From NCBI GenBank assembly GCA_944325255.1, contig CALUZH010000012.1, positions 1 to 64,000 on the forward strand: DNA of 64,000 bases, read 5' to 3'. A model generated the notes under the pieces. It was not told the DNA's origin and did no database searches. It worked only from the letters and a program-made list of their open reading frames with translations. Source of the DNA: an uncultured Erysipelotrichaceae bacterium (GTDB taxonomy: Bacteria; Bacillota_I; Bacilli_A; Erysipelotrichales; Erysipelotrichaceae). Made by a program: the position numbers and the translations under genes. This document shows, one piece after another, positions 25,014 through 33,599 of this stretch. How positions within the stretch are numbered: position 1 is the stretch's first letter; every line of letters starts with the position of its first letter.

Positions 25014-25504
25014 AAAAAGTAGCTGTCCGTAATTTAAGACTTTGCACCAAGGATTGTATTTGTCTTTATGTTTGCCCAAGCGGTGCTACCGATACGGAAG
25101 ACAGTGTCATTGATGTGAATAAGTGTAACGGTTGCGGCATATGTGCCGAAGCCTGTCCAAGCAAGGCTATTTCCTTGGTACCTTTAAGCTATCCTTTGCA
25201 GCAGGCAAAGAAAGAAGCGGTACTTAAGACCAATCGTCTTATCTCCCTTTCTAAAGCTAAGGCAGAAAAAATGGCTCATGATTTGGCTGATAAGTGTGAA
25301 GATGACGGTCTTTATTGTCTTTTGAAGGCCATTGAGCGCTCTAGCCGCTTGATGAATGAAGATATTATGCGGGAGTCGGGATATATGTTGCCGCAAAGTG
25401 ATAATGCCAAGAAATTAATTCAGGATATCATTGATAAAAAGCCGGAAGGTTTTGATTTAAAGAAAGCTCAAAAATTAATTAATCAGGAACTGAATAACGA
25501 CTAA
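25010..25504 (+). CDS. 4Fe-4S ferredoxin-domain protein with helical tail
   Basis: 164 aa. Two Cys clusters are visible: [15 protein letters not shown] near residue 12 and [15 protein letters not shown] near residue 39. The first is a variant spacing, so the count of clusters is one sure and one probable. A C-terminal helical region of about 100 residues is unassigned. Overlap with the rubredoxin fusion gene suggests the two exchange electrons. Confidence 0.82.
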   Translation: MKKVAVRNLRLCTKDCICLYVCPSGATDTEDSVIDVNKCNGCGICAEACPSKAISLVPLSYPLQQAKKEAVLKTNRLISLSKAKAEKMAHDLADKCEDDGLYCLLKAIERSSRLMNEDIMRESGYMLPQSDNAKKLIQDIIDKKPEGFDLKKAQKLINQELNND

Positions 25505-25506
25505 TC

Positions 25507-25529
25507 AAAAAGCTGCGGGAGCAGCTTTT
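25507..25529. terminator. Bidirectional terminator between ferredoxin and proC
   Basis: AAAAGCTGC, loop GGGA, GCAGCTTTT, with AT-rich flanks on both sides. It serves two convergent genes, and its end touches the proC stop codon. Confidence 0.85.
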
Positions 25530-26301
25530 ATTTTTGGGTAGCTTCAATAGCTTCAATAATACAATTGCGAAAACCGTTTTCTTCAAGCTTAATAATGCCT
25601 TTAATGGTTGTTCCCTTAGGGGAAGAAACTAAATCTTTTAAGGCTCCCGGATGATATCCTTCCTCAATCATGGTGGCCGTGCCGATAAGCATGCGGGCGA
25701 TTATATGGTAGGCCTCTTCCCGGTTAAGACCGTATTTGACAGCCGCTTCGCTCATGGCTTCAATAAACATGGCACTATAAGCCGGGGTACATCCGGCGAT
25801 GGTACTGGCAATTGACAAGGTATCAGGTGCCAAATAATAAATTTGCGCAATCGGCGATAATAAATCATTAAAACTTTGCATTTGCTCATCATCAAGATTA
25901 TTGCCGCTATCGGCTACAAAGATGCCCTTGGCTACCGCCACGCAAACATTGGGAATGGCCGTGATGATCTTGATATCCGGCAATAATGATGCGAAATCCT
26001 GACTGGTATAGCCGGCCATCAAGGATATGATAAATTGATCCTTCTTTAAATGGATCAATTGGTCTTGGATTTCCTTAAAATTATGGGGTTTAATAGCCAT
26101 AAAGATAATATCGGCATTTTCGATAATATCTTTTGTGGTGGTCGGATTGATGCCGTATTTTTGACAATTCTTTTGGAGTTTATCAAGATGCAATGCCGAT
26201 GCATAAATATTTTCTTTGGCTACAGCGGCCGTCTTTAAAAATCCTTCGGTAATAGCTTTGGCAATTTCCCCAAAGCCGATAAAAGCAATCTTTTTATCCA
26301 T
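25528..26301 (-). CDS. proC: Pyrroline-5-carboxylate reductase
   Basis: 257 aa. It makes proline from pyrroline-5-carboxylate using NAD(P)H. The N-terminal dinucleotide site is IAFIGFGEIAKAITEGF. AIPNVCVAVAKG, TIAGCTPAYSAMFIEAM and the closing DLVSSPKGTTIKGI are the ProC signatures. A TATAAT and AAAGGAG precede the start on the minus strand. Single-gene unit. Confidence 0.95.
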   Translation of the reverse strand: MDKKIAFIGFGEIAKAITEGFLKTAAVAKENIYASALHLDKLQKNCQKYGINPTTTKDIIENADIIFMAIKPHNFKEIQDQLIHLKKDQFIISLMAGYTSQDFASLLPDIKIITAIPNVCVAVAKGIFVADSGNNLDDEQMQSFNDLLSPIAQIYYLAPDTLSIASTIAGCTPAYSAMFIEAMSEAAVKYGLNREEAYHIIARMLIGTATMIEEGYHPGALKDLVSSPKGTTIKGIIKLEENGFRNCIIEAIEATQK

Positions 26302-26391
26302 AACTTGGCTCCTTTTTCCTTATTATATCATTTGGGAAGATGTTCAAAGGGAAGTATTTTCTTGGGGCTTTTATTATGCCGCGCTTAAAAG

Positions 26392-26397
26392 TATAAT
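26392..26397 (+). promoter_or_regulatory. -10 box of the ECF operon, close to the start codon
   Basis: TATAAT ends 9 nt before the ecfA1 ATG, with no ribosome-binding site in between. The -35 is weak. The expected transcript has at most a few leader bases. Confidence 0.5.
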
Positions 26398-26406
26398 GAT
26401 AAAGCT

Positions 26407-27231
26407 ATGAAGCTTATTGAAGTTAAGGATCTAAGTTTTTCCTATGATGAAAATATACCGGTTTTAAGTGATATAAGTTTTGCCCTGGAAGAGGGTACTT
26501 ATACGGTTATTGTCGGTCATAACGGTTCGGGCAAAAGCACTTTGGCCAAGCTTTTGGCCGGTCTTTTGGCTCCTAACAAAGGGGAGATCAAAATCGGCGG
26601 TACTGCCTTAAATGCCGATACAATCGAGAGCATGAGGGCACATATCGGTATCGTCTTTCAAAATCCCGACAATCAGTTTATCGGTTCGACGGTTCGTGAT
26701 GATATCGCCTTTGGCTTAGAAAATCATTTGGTTCCCAGTGTCAAGATGGATGAGATCATTAATACTTATGCCGCTTATGTAAGTATGCAGGATTATCTTG
26801 ATAAAGAACCTTCTTCCCTTTCGGGCGGCCAAAAACAACGCGTCGCTATTGCCGGAGTCTTGGCCATGCAGCCATCCATTCTTTTGTTGGATGAAGCGAC
26901 ATCGATGCTGGACCCTAAGGGGCGAAAAGAAGTGGGTGAACTAATTCATGCCTTGCATCAGAAAAAGCAATTGACTATCTTATCGATTACCCATGATATT
27001 GAAGAAACGCGTTTTGCCGATAACGTTATCGTTTTAAACAAGGGTAAGATTTATCGTTTTGCCAAGGCGGAAAAACTTTTTGAAAATCCTGATGACTTAA
27101 AAAATATCGGTTTGGATATCCCTTATATTTATGAATTAAGGGCTAAATATGCCAAATATGGCATTCATTTAAGAAGCCGTGACATAGAAGGGATGGCTGA
27201 AGAATTATGGCAATTAAATTTAAAGAAGTAA
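26407..27231 (+). CDS. ecfA1: Energy-coupling factor transporter ATPase EcfA1
   Basis: 274 aa. One of two ATPases powering group II ECF vitamin and metal importers. Walker A is VGHNGSGKST, the Q-loop IVFQNPDNQFIG (the NPDNQ form is typical of EcfA1), the signature LSGGQKQR and Walker B LLLDEATSMLDP. It overlaps ecfA2 by 25 nt. In other Firmicutes this cluster commonly follows rplQ; here it precedes the ribosomal operon. Confidence 0.95.
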   Translation: MKLIEVKDLSFSYDENIPVLSDISFALEEGTYTVIVGHNGSGKSTLAKLLAGLLAPNKGEIKIGGTALNADTIESMRAHIGIVFQNPDNQFIGSTVRDDIAFGLENHLVPSVKMDEIINTYAAYVSMQDYLDKEPSSLSGGQKQRVAIAGVLAMQPSILLLDEATSMLDPKGRKEVGELIHALHQKKQLTILSITHDIEETRFADNVIVLNKGKIYRFAKAEKLFENPDDLKNIGLDIPYIYELRAKYAKYGIHLRSRDIEGMAEELWQLNLKK

Positions 27232-28055
27232 GCTATATCTATGCTGCCGATATGCCCTATGCTTTTAAAGCCTTGGATCATATCGATTTAGAATTTGCCA
27301 TGCATAAGAAAACGGCCATCATCGGGGAAACCGGCAGCGGCAAATCAACTTTGGTTCAGCATTTAAACGCCCTGCTTATTCCGAGCTTTGGCGAAGTGGA
27401 AGTTTTAGATCATGAGCTTAAAGCCGGTCTTAAAAATAAGGGCCTTAAGGCCTTAAGAGCGAAGGTCGGTTTAGTTTTCCAATTCAGTGAATATCAGCTT
27501 TTTGAAGAGAGCATTATTAAAGATGTTGCCTTCGGCCCGAAAAATTTCGGTGATGATGAAGCTACAGCTTTAAACAAGGCCCAAAAGGCCTTGACATTGG
27601 TGGGCCTTGATGCAACCTATTATGAACGGAGTCCTTTGGAATTATCGGGCGGTCAAAAAAGAAGAGTGGCTATTGCCGGTATTTTGGCAATGGACCCAGA
27701 AGTGATTGTCTTGGATGAACCGACTGCCGGTTTGGATCCTAAGGGTACAAGAGCGATGTTATCTTTATTTGAAAGACTTAACCGCGACTTTGATAAAACG
27801 ATCATCATTGTTACGCATGATAATGAGATTGTCTATCATCATTGTGATAATGTGGTATATCTTTCTAAGGGTAAAGTTAAATATAGCGGGGCAGCCAAGA
27901 CTTTTTTTGAAGAGGGCATCTATGAGGGCGAAGACCTTTTGCTTCCCAAAGATGTTCAATTTATCAATGCCCTGAAAAAGCAAGGCTTTAAGCTTGATAC
28001 TTTTGATTTGGATCAAGCCATTAAAGAAACGGCAAAGGTACTTAAAAATGAATAG
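27207..28055 (+). CDS. ecfA2: Energy-coupling factor transporter ATPase EcfA2
   Basis: 282 aa. Walker A is IGETGSGKST, the Q-loop VFQFSEYQLFEE (typical of EcfA2), the signature LSGGQKRR and Walker B VLDEPTAGLDP. It pairs with EcfA1 and binds EcfT through its helical domain. The gene overlaps both neighbours (25 nt and 8 nt). Confidence 0.95.
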   Translation: MAIKFKEVSYIYAADMPYAFKALDHIDLEFAMHKKTAIIGETGSGKSTLVQHLNALLIPSFGEVEVLDHELKAGLKNKGLKALRAKVGLVFQFSEYQLFEESIIKDVAFGPKNFGDDEATALNKAQKALTLVGLDATYYERSPLELSGGQKRRVAIAGILAMDPEVIVLDEPTAGLDPKGTRAMLSLFERLNRDFDKTIIIVTHDNEIVYHHCDNVVYLSKGKVKYSGAAKTFFEEGIYEGEDLLLPKDVQFINALKKQGFKLDTFDLDQAIKETAKVLKNE

Positions 28056-28848
28056 ATTGGTATTTGGCAGATATTTGCCTTTAGATACACCGATTCATCG
28101 TTTAGATCCGCGAGCCAAAATCATTGCCATGCTTATTATGCTGGTGGCGATCTTTTTGCCGACGGGATATGGCGGTTATATTGTTTTGGGGCTTTTCATC
28201 TTAGGAACGCTTTTGTTGGCCAAGATGCCCTTTAAATTTGTGATCTCCGCCTTTAAACCGATGACCTTTATGATTATCTTTCTTTTGATAATCAATATCT
28301 TCAGCATTAAAGAAGGCCGCCTTTTATTGGCTTATGGTTTTTTAGAAATCTATAGCGGCGCCCTTTTACAAACTTTTTATATTGTGGTGCGCTTATTTTT
28401 GATGATTATGGTAACGACCTGTCTAACGGCGACAACTAAACCCTTAGACTTGACTTTAGGCATTGAGTACCTGCTTAAACCCTTAAAACGTTTCAAGGTT
28501 CCGGCCCATGAAATTGCCATGATGATATCTATCGCCTTGCGTTTTATACCTTTGATAATCGAAGAAACGATGCGGATCATGAATGCGCAAAAATCCCGGG
28601 GTGTCGACTATGAAGAAGGCAAACTTAAAGATAAGATCATGGCGATATTGTCGCTTATCGTTCCGCTTTTCGCCGTAGCCTTTCAAAGAGCCGATGACTT
28701 GGCCAATGCCATGGAGGCTCGCGGCTATATCCCGGGCCATGAAAGAACCCGCTACAAGGTGCTTAAATATCATTCGGGGGACTATATCCTTTTGACAATT
28801 GCTTCGCTGCTGCTGGGGTCAATGATTGTTTGGAGCATTGTTTTATGA
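28048..28848 (+). CDS. ecfT: Energy-coupling factor transporter transmembrane protein EcfT
   Basis: 266 aa from ATG 28048. N-terminal LDPRAKIIAMLIML is typical, as are the cytoplasmic coupling motif EETMRIMNAQKSRGVDYEEG (Ala-Arg-Gly type) and the later AMEARGYIPG. It holds the substrate-specific S components, none of which is encoded nearby, as expected for shared group II systems. It overlaps truA by 4 nt. Confidence 0.95.
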   Translation: MNRLVFGRYLPLDTPIHRLDPRAKIIAMLIMLVAIFLPTGYGGYIVLGLFILGTLLLAKMPFKFVISAFKPMTFMIIFLLIINIFSIKEGRLLLAYGFLEIYSGALLQTFYIVVRLFLMIMVTTCLTATTKPLDLTLGIEYLLKPLKRFKVPAHEIAMMISIALRFIPLIIEETMRIMNAQKSRGVDYEEGKLKDKIMAILSLIVPLFAVAFQRADDLANAMEARGYIPGHERTRYKVLKYHSGDYILLTIASLLLGSMIVWSIVL

Positions 28849-29579
28849 GATATAAGATAGTCATGGCTTATAAGGGCAATAACTATGTCGGCTTTCAAAG
28901 GCAGAAAAACGGTTTGGCGGTCCAAGAAGTCATTGAGGATAGACTTCAAATTATATTCAATGAAGATATTCGTATTGTCATGGCCTCAAGAACCGACAGT
29001 GGGGTTCATGCCCTATATCAAGTTGTTCATTTTGATAGTGTCAAGCTTCTTGATCCTTTTAAACTCAAGGCCTCTTTAAATGGTCTGCTTCCTAAGGATA
29101 TCCATGTCTTGGAAGTTAGTCAGGTAAGCAATGATTTTCATGCCCGCTACAGTGTTAAAACCAAGACCTATATTTATAAGATAAAAACCGGCGAATATGA
29201 TGTCTTTTTAAACGGTCTAGCTTATTATTGTCCCTATCCTTTGAATCTGGAAATAATAGCTGAGGGTATCAAACTTTTTAAGGGCCGCCATGACTTCGCT
29301 TCTTTCAATACCTCGCCATATGATCTATATCCCGATCAAGTAAGAGAGATATACAATTTTACGATGACGGAAAAAGAAGGCGGCCTTTTAGTCTTTGAAA
29401 TTAAAGGCAGCGGCTTTTTAAGACATATGGTAAGAATGATTATCGGAACACTTGTCGATCTTGGCAGGGGCAAAAAAAGTCTGGATGAGGTAAAGATGAT
29501 GTTGGAAAAGCCAAACAAGAGCAAGCATCGTTATAATATCGATCCTAACGGTCTTTATTTAAAAATGATTGAATATTAA
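28845..29579 (+). CDS. truA: tRNA pseudouridine synthase A
   Basis: 244 aa from ATG 28845. It converts uridines 38-40 of the tRNA anticodon arm to pseudouridine. The catalytic Asp lies in the segment ASRTDSGVHALYQVVHFD. KTYIYKI and GSGFLRHMVRMIIGTL are further family motifs. Translation is coupled to ecfT. rplM and rpsI, which often follow, are absent here. Confidence 0.95.
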   Translation: MRYKIVMAYKGNNYVGFQRQKNGLAVQEVIEDRLQIIFNEDIRIVMASRTDSGVHALYQVVHFDSVKLLDPFKLKASLNGLLPKDIHVLEVSQVSNDFHARYSVKTKTYIYKIKTGEYDVFLNGLAYYCPYPLNLEIIAEGIKLFKGRHDFASFNTSPYDLYPDQVREIYNFTMTEKEGGLLVFEIKGSGFLRHMVRMIIGTLVDLGRGKKSLDEVKMMLEKPNKSKHRYNIDPNGLYLKMIEY

Positions 29580-29683
29580 CTGATAAAAGAGTGACTTGAT
29601 CTTCTTTAATGAGCTTTTAAGCAAATTAAAAACAAAACATATAAATAGCAAAATAAAATCCCATACAACATTAATACTAAACA

Positions 29684-29727
29684 AAAATGAGCGTATGCCC
29701 CGATATTAAAGGTGATACGCTCATTTT
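29684..29727 (+). terminator. Terminator of the ecf-truA operon
   Basis: Perfect 13-bp inverted repeat (arms 29684-29696 and 29715-29727, core ATGAGCGTAT/ATACGCTCAT) with an 18-nt loop, ending in TTTT. From here to about 29960 I see no gene and no convincing RNA. A weak 9-bp pairing GGCGTTT/AAACGCC (about 29780 and 29890) is not enough to call one. Confidence 0.8.
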
Positions 29728-29964
29728 ATACTTTTATAACTGTCGAAGCTGGGATTATAGAGAGATAATGTATCATTGTTGGCGTTTTTTTTGTTATGTC
29801 GATGCAAAAACAGGATAATCGGAACTTATATCATTATTATTGGAAAAAGTGATTTTTTACTGAATTTTTGATAAAGATAAATGAAACGCCGATAATCGTG
29901 TAACATATAAATCATAAAAACAGGCTTAAATAAGCAATTTTTGAAATAAAAAATAAAGTTTTTA

Positions 29965-29993
29965 TTGAAGGCTCATTGGTAAAACAGTATAAT
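29965..29993 (+). promoter_or_regulatory. Promoter of the S10 ribosomal superoperon
   Basis: TTGAAG (29965-29970) and TATAAT (29988-29993) with 17-bp spacing. Transcription should begin near 30000, giving a leader of about 130 nt. Confidence 0.8.
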
Positions 29994-29999
29994 ATTAGA

Positions 30000-30132
30000 G
30001 CGCTCGCTATGATATGGGAGGTTGCCGGCACACGGAGTCCTGTGTAACTGTGTGATAACCGGGGAATTCACATGGAGTGAGTATTCAAGGCTGTTTTGAA
30101 GCCTTGATGATGAAATGAAGGAGGAAGATTTC
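30000..30132 (+). promoter_or_regulatory. Structured 5' leader of the S10 operon
   Basis: The leader folds into a closing stem (30003-30011 with 30071-30081: CTCGCT-ATG against CAT-GG-AGTGAG). This encloses a second arm (GGTT/AACC and CACAC/GTGTG, 30020-30060). A separate perfect hairpin follows, TCAAGGCT/AGCCTTGA (30085-30107), then the rpsJ ribosome site. Autogenous control by a ribosomal protein such as L4 is likely from the position, but I cannot match it to a named leader family. Confidence 0.55.
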
Positions 30133-30444
30133 ATGGCAAAAAACAACGTAAGAATTAAATTAAAGGCTTACGAACACCGTTCTTTGGACATTGCGACCGA
30201 AAAGATCGTCAAAGCAGCTGAAGACGGCGGTGTAAAAAAGGTCATCGGACCTATCCCGCTTCCGACAGAGAAGCAAATTATCACTGTTATTCGTGCTACT
30301 CACAAATATAAGTATTCACGTGAACAGTTTGAGGTTAGAACGCACAAGCGTCTAATCGAGATTATCGGCCCTAGCGCCAAGACTATCGATGCCTTATCAC
30401 GTCTTGAATTGCCTAGCGGTGTCGATATCGAAATCAAGTTATAA
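30133..30444 (+). CDS. rpsJ: 30S ribosomal protein S10
   Basis: 103 aa, full length from ATG 30133 after [22 protein letters not shown] and [20 protein letters not shown] are S10 signatures. It assembles into the 30S head and, as NusE, can join antitermination complexes. First gene of the superoperon. Confidence 0.97.
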   Translation: MAKNNVRIKLKAYEHRSLDIATEKIVKAAEDGGVKKVIGPIPLPTEKQIITVIRATHKYKYSREQFEVRTHKRLIEIIGPSAKTIDALSRLELPSGVDIEIKL

Positions 30445-30460
30445 ATAGAAAGGTGACATC

Positions 30461-31135
30461 ATGAAAGGAATTCTTGGAAGAAAACTTGGCATGACTCAGG
30501 TCTTTACGGAAGACGGTAAGCTTATTCCGGTTACCGTTATCGAATGTGAACCGAATGTGGTCATGCAAAAGAAAGTCGTTGAGACCGACGGCTATGAAGC
30601 TCTTCAATTAGGCTTGGAAGATGTTAAGGAAAGTCGCAGTACCAAAGCGGCTATCGGACATGCCAAAAAAGCCGGAGCTTCCGTAAAACGTTTCTTGCGC
30701 GAAGTCAGTGCGGATGAAATCCAAGCTGAAGTCGGACAGGAAGTCAAGGTTGATATCTTTTCCGCTGGTGACATCGTGGATGTTACCGGAATCTCAAAAG
30801 GTAAAGGTTACATGGGTACTATCGTGCGCAATAATGCCACACAGGGTCCACGTTCCCACGGTGGTTCAAAAAACATCCGTCATATCGGTTCATTAGCTAC
30901 TACCGGTCGTAATAACGGTCGTATCGAAAAGGGTACGGCAATGGCTGGTCACGAAGGTGTCTATAAGACAACCAACCAAAATCTCGAAGTTATCAAAGTC
31001 GATGCCGAAAAGAATTATATGCTCGTCAAAGGTAACGTTCCGGGACCAAAACGCGGACTGGTCATCGTTAAGACTACCGTTAAACGCGTTAAACATGTAG
31101 AACCTAAGGTTCTTTTAAATGATAAGGAGGCGTAA
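30461..31135 (+). CDS. rplC: 50S ribosomal protein L3
   Basis: 224 aa, slightly longer than usual (about 209). KGILGRKLGMTQVF begins the protein. The loop that reaches the peptidyl-transferase centre reads GPRSHGGSKNIRHIGSLATT, followed by AMAGHEG. L3 nucleates 50S assembly. 16 nt after rpsJ. Confidence 0.97.
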   Translation: MKGILGRKLGMTQVFTEDGKLIPVTVIECEPNVVMQKKVVETDGYEALQLGLEDVKESRSTKAAIGHAKKAGASVKRFLREVSADEIQAEVGQEVKVDIFSAGDIVDVTGISKGKGYMGTIVRNNATQGPRSHGGSKNIRHIGSLATTGRNNGRIEKGTAMAGHEGVYKTTNQNLEVIKVDAEKNYMLVKGNVPGPKRGLVIVKTTVKRVKHVEPKVLLNDKEA

Positions 31136-31138
31136 TAA

Positions 31139-31774
31139 ATGGCTAAGTTTGATGTATATGATTTAACAGCCCAAAAAGTCGGCGATATCGAATTAGCCGA
31201 GAGCGTCTTCAATATTGAAGCTAACACGCAGGCCATTTTCGATGCTGTATTAAGACAACAATCTTCTTGGCGTCAAGGAACTCACGATGTTAAAAGCCGC
31301 AGTGAGGTATCCGGCGGCGGTAAGAAGCCATACGGCCAAAAGGGTACCGGTAATGCCCGTCAAGGTTCTATCCGGGCTACTCAATTCCGGGGCGGCGGTA
31401 TTGCCTTTGGCCCGACACCGCGCAGCCACACTTTCAAATTAAACCGTAAGGTTCGCCGCTTGGCTTTACGTTCCGGTTTATCCTTGAAAGCTCAAAACGA
31501 CAACCTGATCGTTTTGGATTCAATCGTTATGGAAAACATCAAGACCAAAGAATTTAAAAAGGTTCTCGATGCCTTCAAGATTGAACGTAAAGTGTTATTT
31601 GTAGTTGATATTGAAGAAGACTTTGACAATGCATACCTGTCAATGCGCAACTTGGCAAACTGCAATATGGTTACTGCCGAAGGTCTCAATATCTATGATT
31701 TGCAAAATGCCGGCAAGCTCGTAATGACTAAGGCCGCAGCCAAGAAAGTTGAGGAGGCTTTAAGCAATGAGTAA
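31139..31774 (+). CDS. rplD: 50S ribosomal protein L4
   Basis: 211 aa. The exit-tunnel loop is visible: KPYGQKGTGNARQGSIRATQ, then FRGGGIAFGPTPR. In enterobacteria L4 also represses the S10 operon through its leader; the structured leader here makes that plausible. It overlaps rplW by 8 nt. Confidence 0.97.
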   Translation: MAKFDVYDLTAQKVGDIELAESVFNIEANTQAIFDAVLRQQSSWRQGTHDVKSRSEVSGGGKKPYGQKGTGNARQGSIRATQFRGGGIAFGPTPRSHTFKLNRKVRRLALRSGLSLKAQNDNLIVLDSIVMENIKTKEFKKVLDAFKIERKVLFVVDIEEDFDNAYLSMRNLANCNMVTAEGLNIYDLQNAGKLVMTKAAAKKVEEALSNE

Positions 31775-32057
31775 CGCAAGAGATATTATTATCAGACCGT
31801 TAGTGACCGAAAAAACTTTAAAGACGCAAGACAACAACAATACTGTCGTCTTCGAAGTTGCCAAAGGCACCAACAAAATCCAAATTAAACAAGCTATCGA
31901 AGAAATCTTCGGAGTTAAGGTGGAAAAGATCAATGTTGCCAACACCAAGTCCAAGACTAAACGGGTTGGCCGTTACAGTGGTAAGACCCACGCTTTCAAG
32001 AAAGCTTATGTCACTTTAAAAGAAGGTCATAAGATTGACATTCTCGGTGACAAATAA
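31767..32057 (+). CDS. rplW: 50S ribosomal protein L23
   Basis: 96 aa. Starts with RDIIIRPLVTEKTL and ends with the basic GRYSGKTHAFKKAYVTLKEG stretch. L23 lines the tunnel exit and docks trigger factor and SRP. Start within the end of rplD. An unusually long gap follows. Confidence 0.97.
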   Translation: MSNARDIIIRPLVTEKTLKTQDNNNTVVFEVAKGTNKIQIKQAIEEIFGVKVEKINVANTKSKTKRVGRYSGKTHAFKKAYVTLKEGHKIDILGDK

Positions 32058-32065
32058 ACATTTAA

Positions 32066-32096
32066 TTATCGGAAGATAGATGCTATTTCCGGATAA
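32066..32096 (+). promoter_or_regulatory. Intercistronic hairpin between rplW and rplB
   Basis: TTATC-GGAAGATAG (32066-32079) pairs with CTATTTCCGGATAA (32083-32096) with a bulge and one mismatch. It sits in a 62-nt gap, while most gaps in this operon are below 20 nt. No T tract follows, so an RNA-processing or protein-binding site is more likely than a terminator. Confidence 0.45.
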
Positions 32097-32119
32097 ATTG
32101 CATAAGGAGGAACATTAAA

Positions 32120-32953
32120 ATGGCGATTAAAAAATATAAGCCAACAACTCCTGGTAGACGGGGAATGACCGGATTAACGTTTGAAGAAATTACCAAACGT
32201 AAACCGGAGAAAAGCTTGACCGTAAGCTTCTCCAAATCCGGCGGCCGTAACAATACAGGACGCATTACCACCCGCCATCATGGCGGTGGCCATAAACAAC
32301 TCTACCGTATCATCGATTTCAAGCGGAATAAGGACAGTGTTCCGGCTAAAGTTGCCGCTATCGAATACGATCCAAACCGTAATGCCAATATCGCTTTATT
32401 GCACTATGTTGATGGTGAAAAACGTTATATCTTAGCTCCTAAGGGCTTAGAAGTAGGCATGCAAGTCGTTTCGGGTGATGCTTGCGATATCAAAGTGGGC
32501 AATGCCATGCAAATGCGGAATATCCCGGAAGGTACCTTCGTTCATAATATTGAACTTAAGCCGGGTAAGGGCGGACAACTGGCCAGAGCTGCCGGTGTCA
32601 GTGCCCAAATCTTAGGTATCGAAGATAAATATGTAACCCTGCGTTTAGCCAGTGGTGAAGTACGCAAGGTCTTAGCTGTATGCCGGGCAACGGTCGGTAT
32701 CGTCGGTAACGAAGATTACAGTCTTATCAACTTAGGTAAGGCCGGTCGTTCCAGATGGATGGGTATCCGTCCGACTGTCAGAGGTTCGGTAATGAACCCG
32801 GTAGATCACCCGCATGGTGGTGGTGAAGGACGTTCGCCAATCGGCCGTAAGTCACCGATGACTCCTTGGGGCAAGAAAGCTATGGGTGTCAAGACCCGCA
32901 AGACCAAGAAAGCTTCTAACGCTTTAATCGTCAGAAGAAGAAACGGTAAATAA
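32120..32953 (+). CDS. rplB: 50S ribosomal protein L2
   Basis: 277 aa. The conserved C-terminal loop with the functionally important His is present ([19 protein letters not shown]). [16 protein letters not shown] appears near the N-terminus. L2 is needed for subunit joining and sits near the peptidyl-transferase centre. AAGGAGG precedes the start. Confidence 0.97.
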   Translation: MAIKKYKPTTPGRRGMTGLTFEEITKRKPEKSLTVSFSKSGGRNNTGRITTRHHGGGHKQLYRIIDFKRNKDSVPAKVAAIEYDPNRNANIALLHYVDGEKRYILAPKGLEVGMQVVSGDACDIKVGNAMQMRNIPEGTFVHNIELKPGKGGQLARAAGVSAQILGIEDKYVTLRLASGEVRKVLAVCRATVGIVGNEDYSLINLGKAGRSRWMGIRPTVRGSVMNPVDHPHGGGEGRSPIGRKSPMTPWGKKAMGVKTRKTKKASNALIVRRRNGK

Positions 32954-32974
32954 CGAAAGAAAGGAAGTAAGAAG

Positions 32975-33244
32975 ATGAGTCGTAGTTTAAAAAAGGGTCC
33001 GTTCTGCGATGAACATTTAATGAAAAAAGTTGTCGCTTTAAATGAATCCGGCAAAAAAGAAGTAATCAAAACATGGTCACGTCGTTCAACAATTTTCCCG
33101 GATTTCGTTGAACACACCTTCGCCGTTCATAACGGTAAAGAACATGTACCGGTATATGTAACGGAAGATATGGTCGGCCATAAATTAGGAGAATTTGTAC
33201 CGACCCGGAAATTCGGTGGTCACGGCAGTGACAAGAAAGCGTAG
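32975..33244 (+). CDS. rpsS: 30S ribosomal protein S19
   Basis: 89 aa. [18 protein letters not shown] and the C-terminal [16 protein letters not shown] are diagnostic. It forms part of the 30S head with S13. Confidence 0.97.
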   Translation: MSRSLKKGPFCDEHLMKKVVALNESGKKEVIKTWSRRSTIFPDFVEHTFAVHNGKEHVPVYVTEDMVGHKLGEFVPTRKFGGHGSDKKA

Positions 33245-33255
33245 GAGAAAGAAAG

Positions 33256-33588
33256 ATGGAAGTAAAATCAACTGCTAAATCTGTCCGTATCGCTCCTCGT
33301 AAGGTTCGTTTAGTCTTAGACCTTATCCGTGGTAAGGACGCAAAAGAAGCAATGGCGATCTTAAAATTTACGCCAAACCATTCGGCAGAAGTCATCAGCA
33401 AGGTTCTCAAATCAGCGATGGCCAATGCTACTCACAATAAGCAAATGAACGAAGAAAAACTGTTCGTTAAGGCTTGTTATGCCAATGAGGGCATGACAAT
33501 GAAACGCTTCCGCGCCGTATCTAAGGGCCGCGGTCATGCCATTATGAAAAGAACCAGCCACATTACCGTGGTGGTTGATGAAAGATAA
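33256..33588 (+). CDS. rplV: 50S ribosomal protein L22
   Basis: 110 aa. [17 protein letters not shown] and the tunnel hairpin region [20 protein letters not shown] are clear. Mutations in this hairpin give macrolide resistance in many bacteria; here it has the normal length. Confidence 0.97.
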   Translation: MEVKSTAKSVRIAPRKVRLVLDLIRGKDAKEAMAILKFTPNHSAEVISKVLKSAMANATHNKQMNEEKLFVKACYANEGMTMKRFRAVSKGRGHAIMKRTSHITVVVDER

Positions 33589-33599
33589 GGAGGGAAACT

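Noticed and set aside
29779-29900. GGCGTTT/AAACGCC pairing and repeated GATAATCG as a possible RNA or MITE
   Set aside because: Arms are short, over 100 nt apart and contain a wobble; no promoter or terminator supports an RNA.
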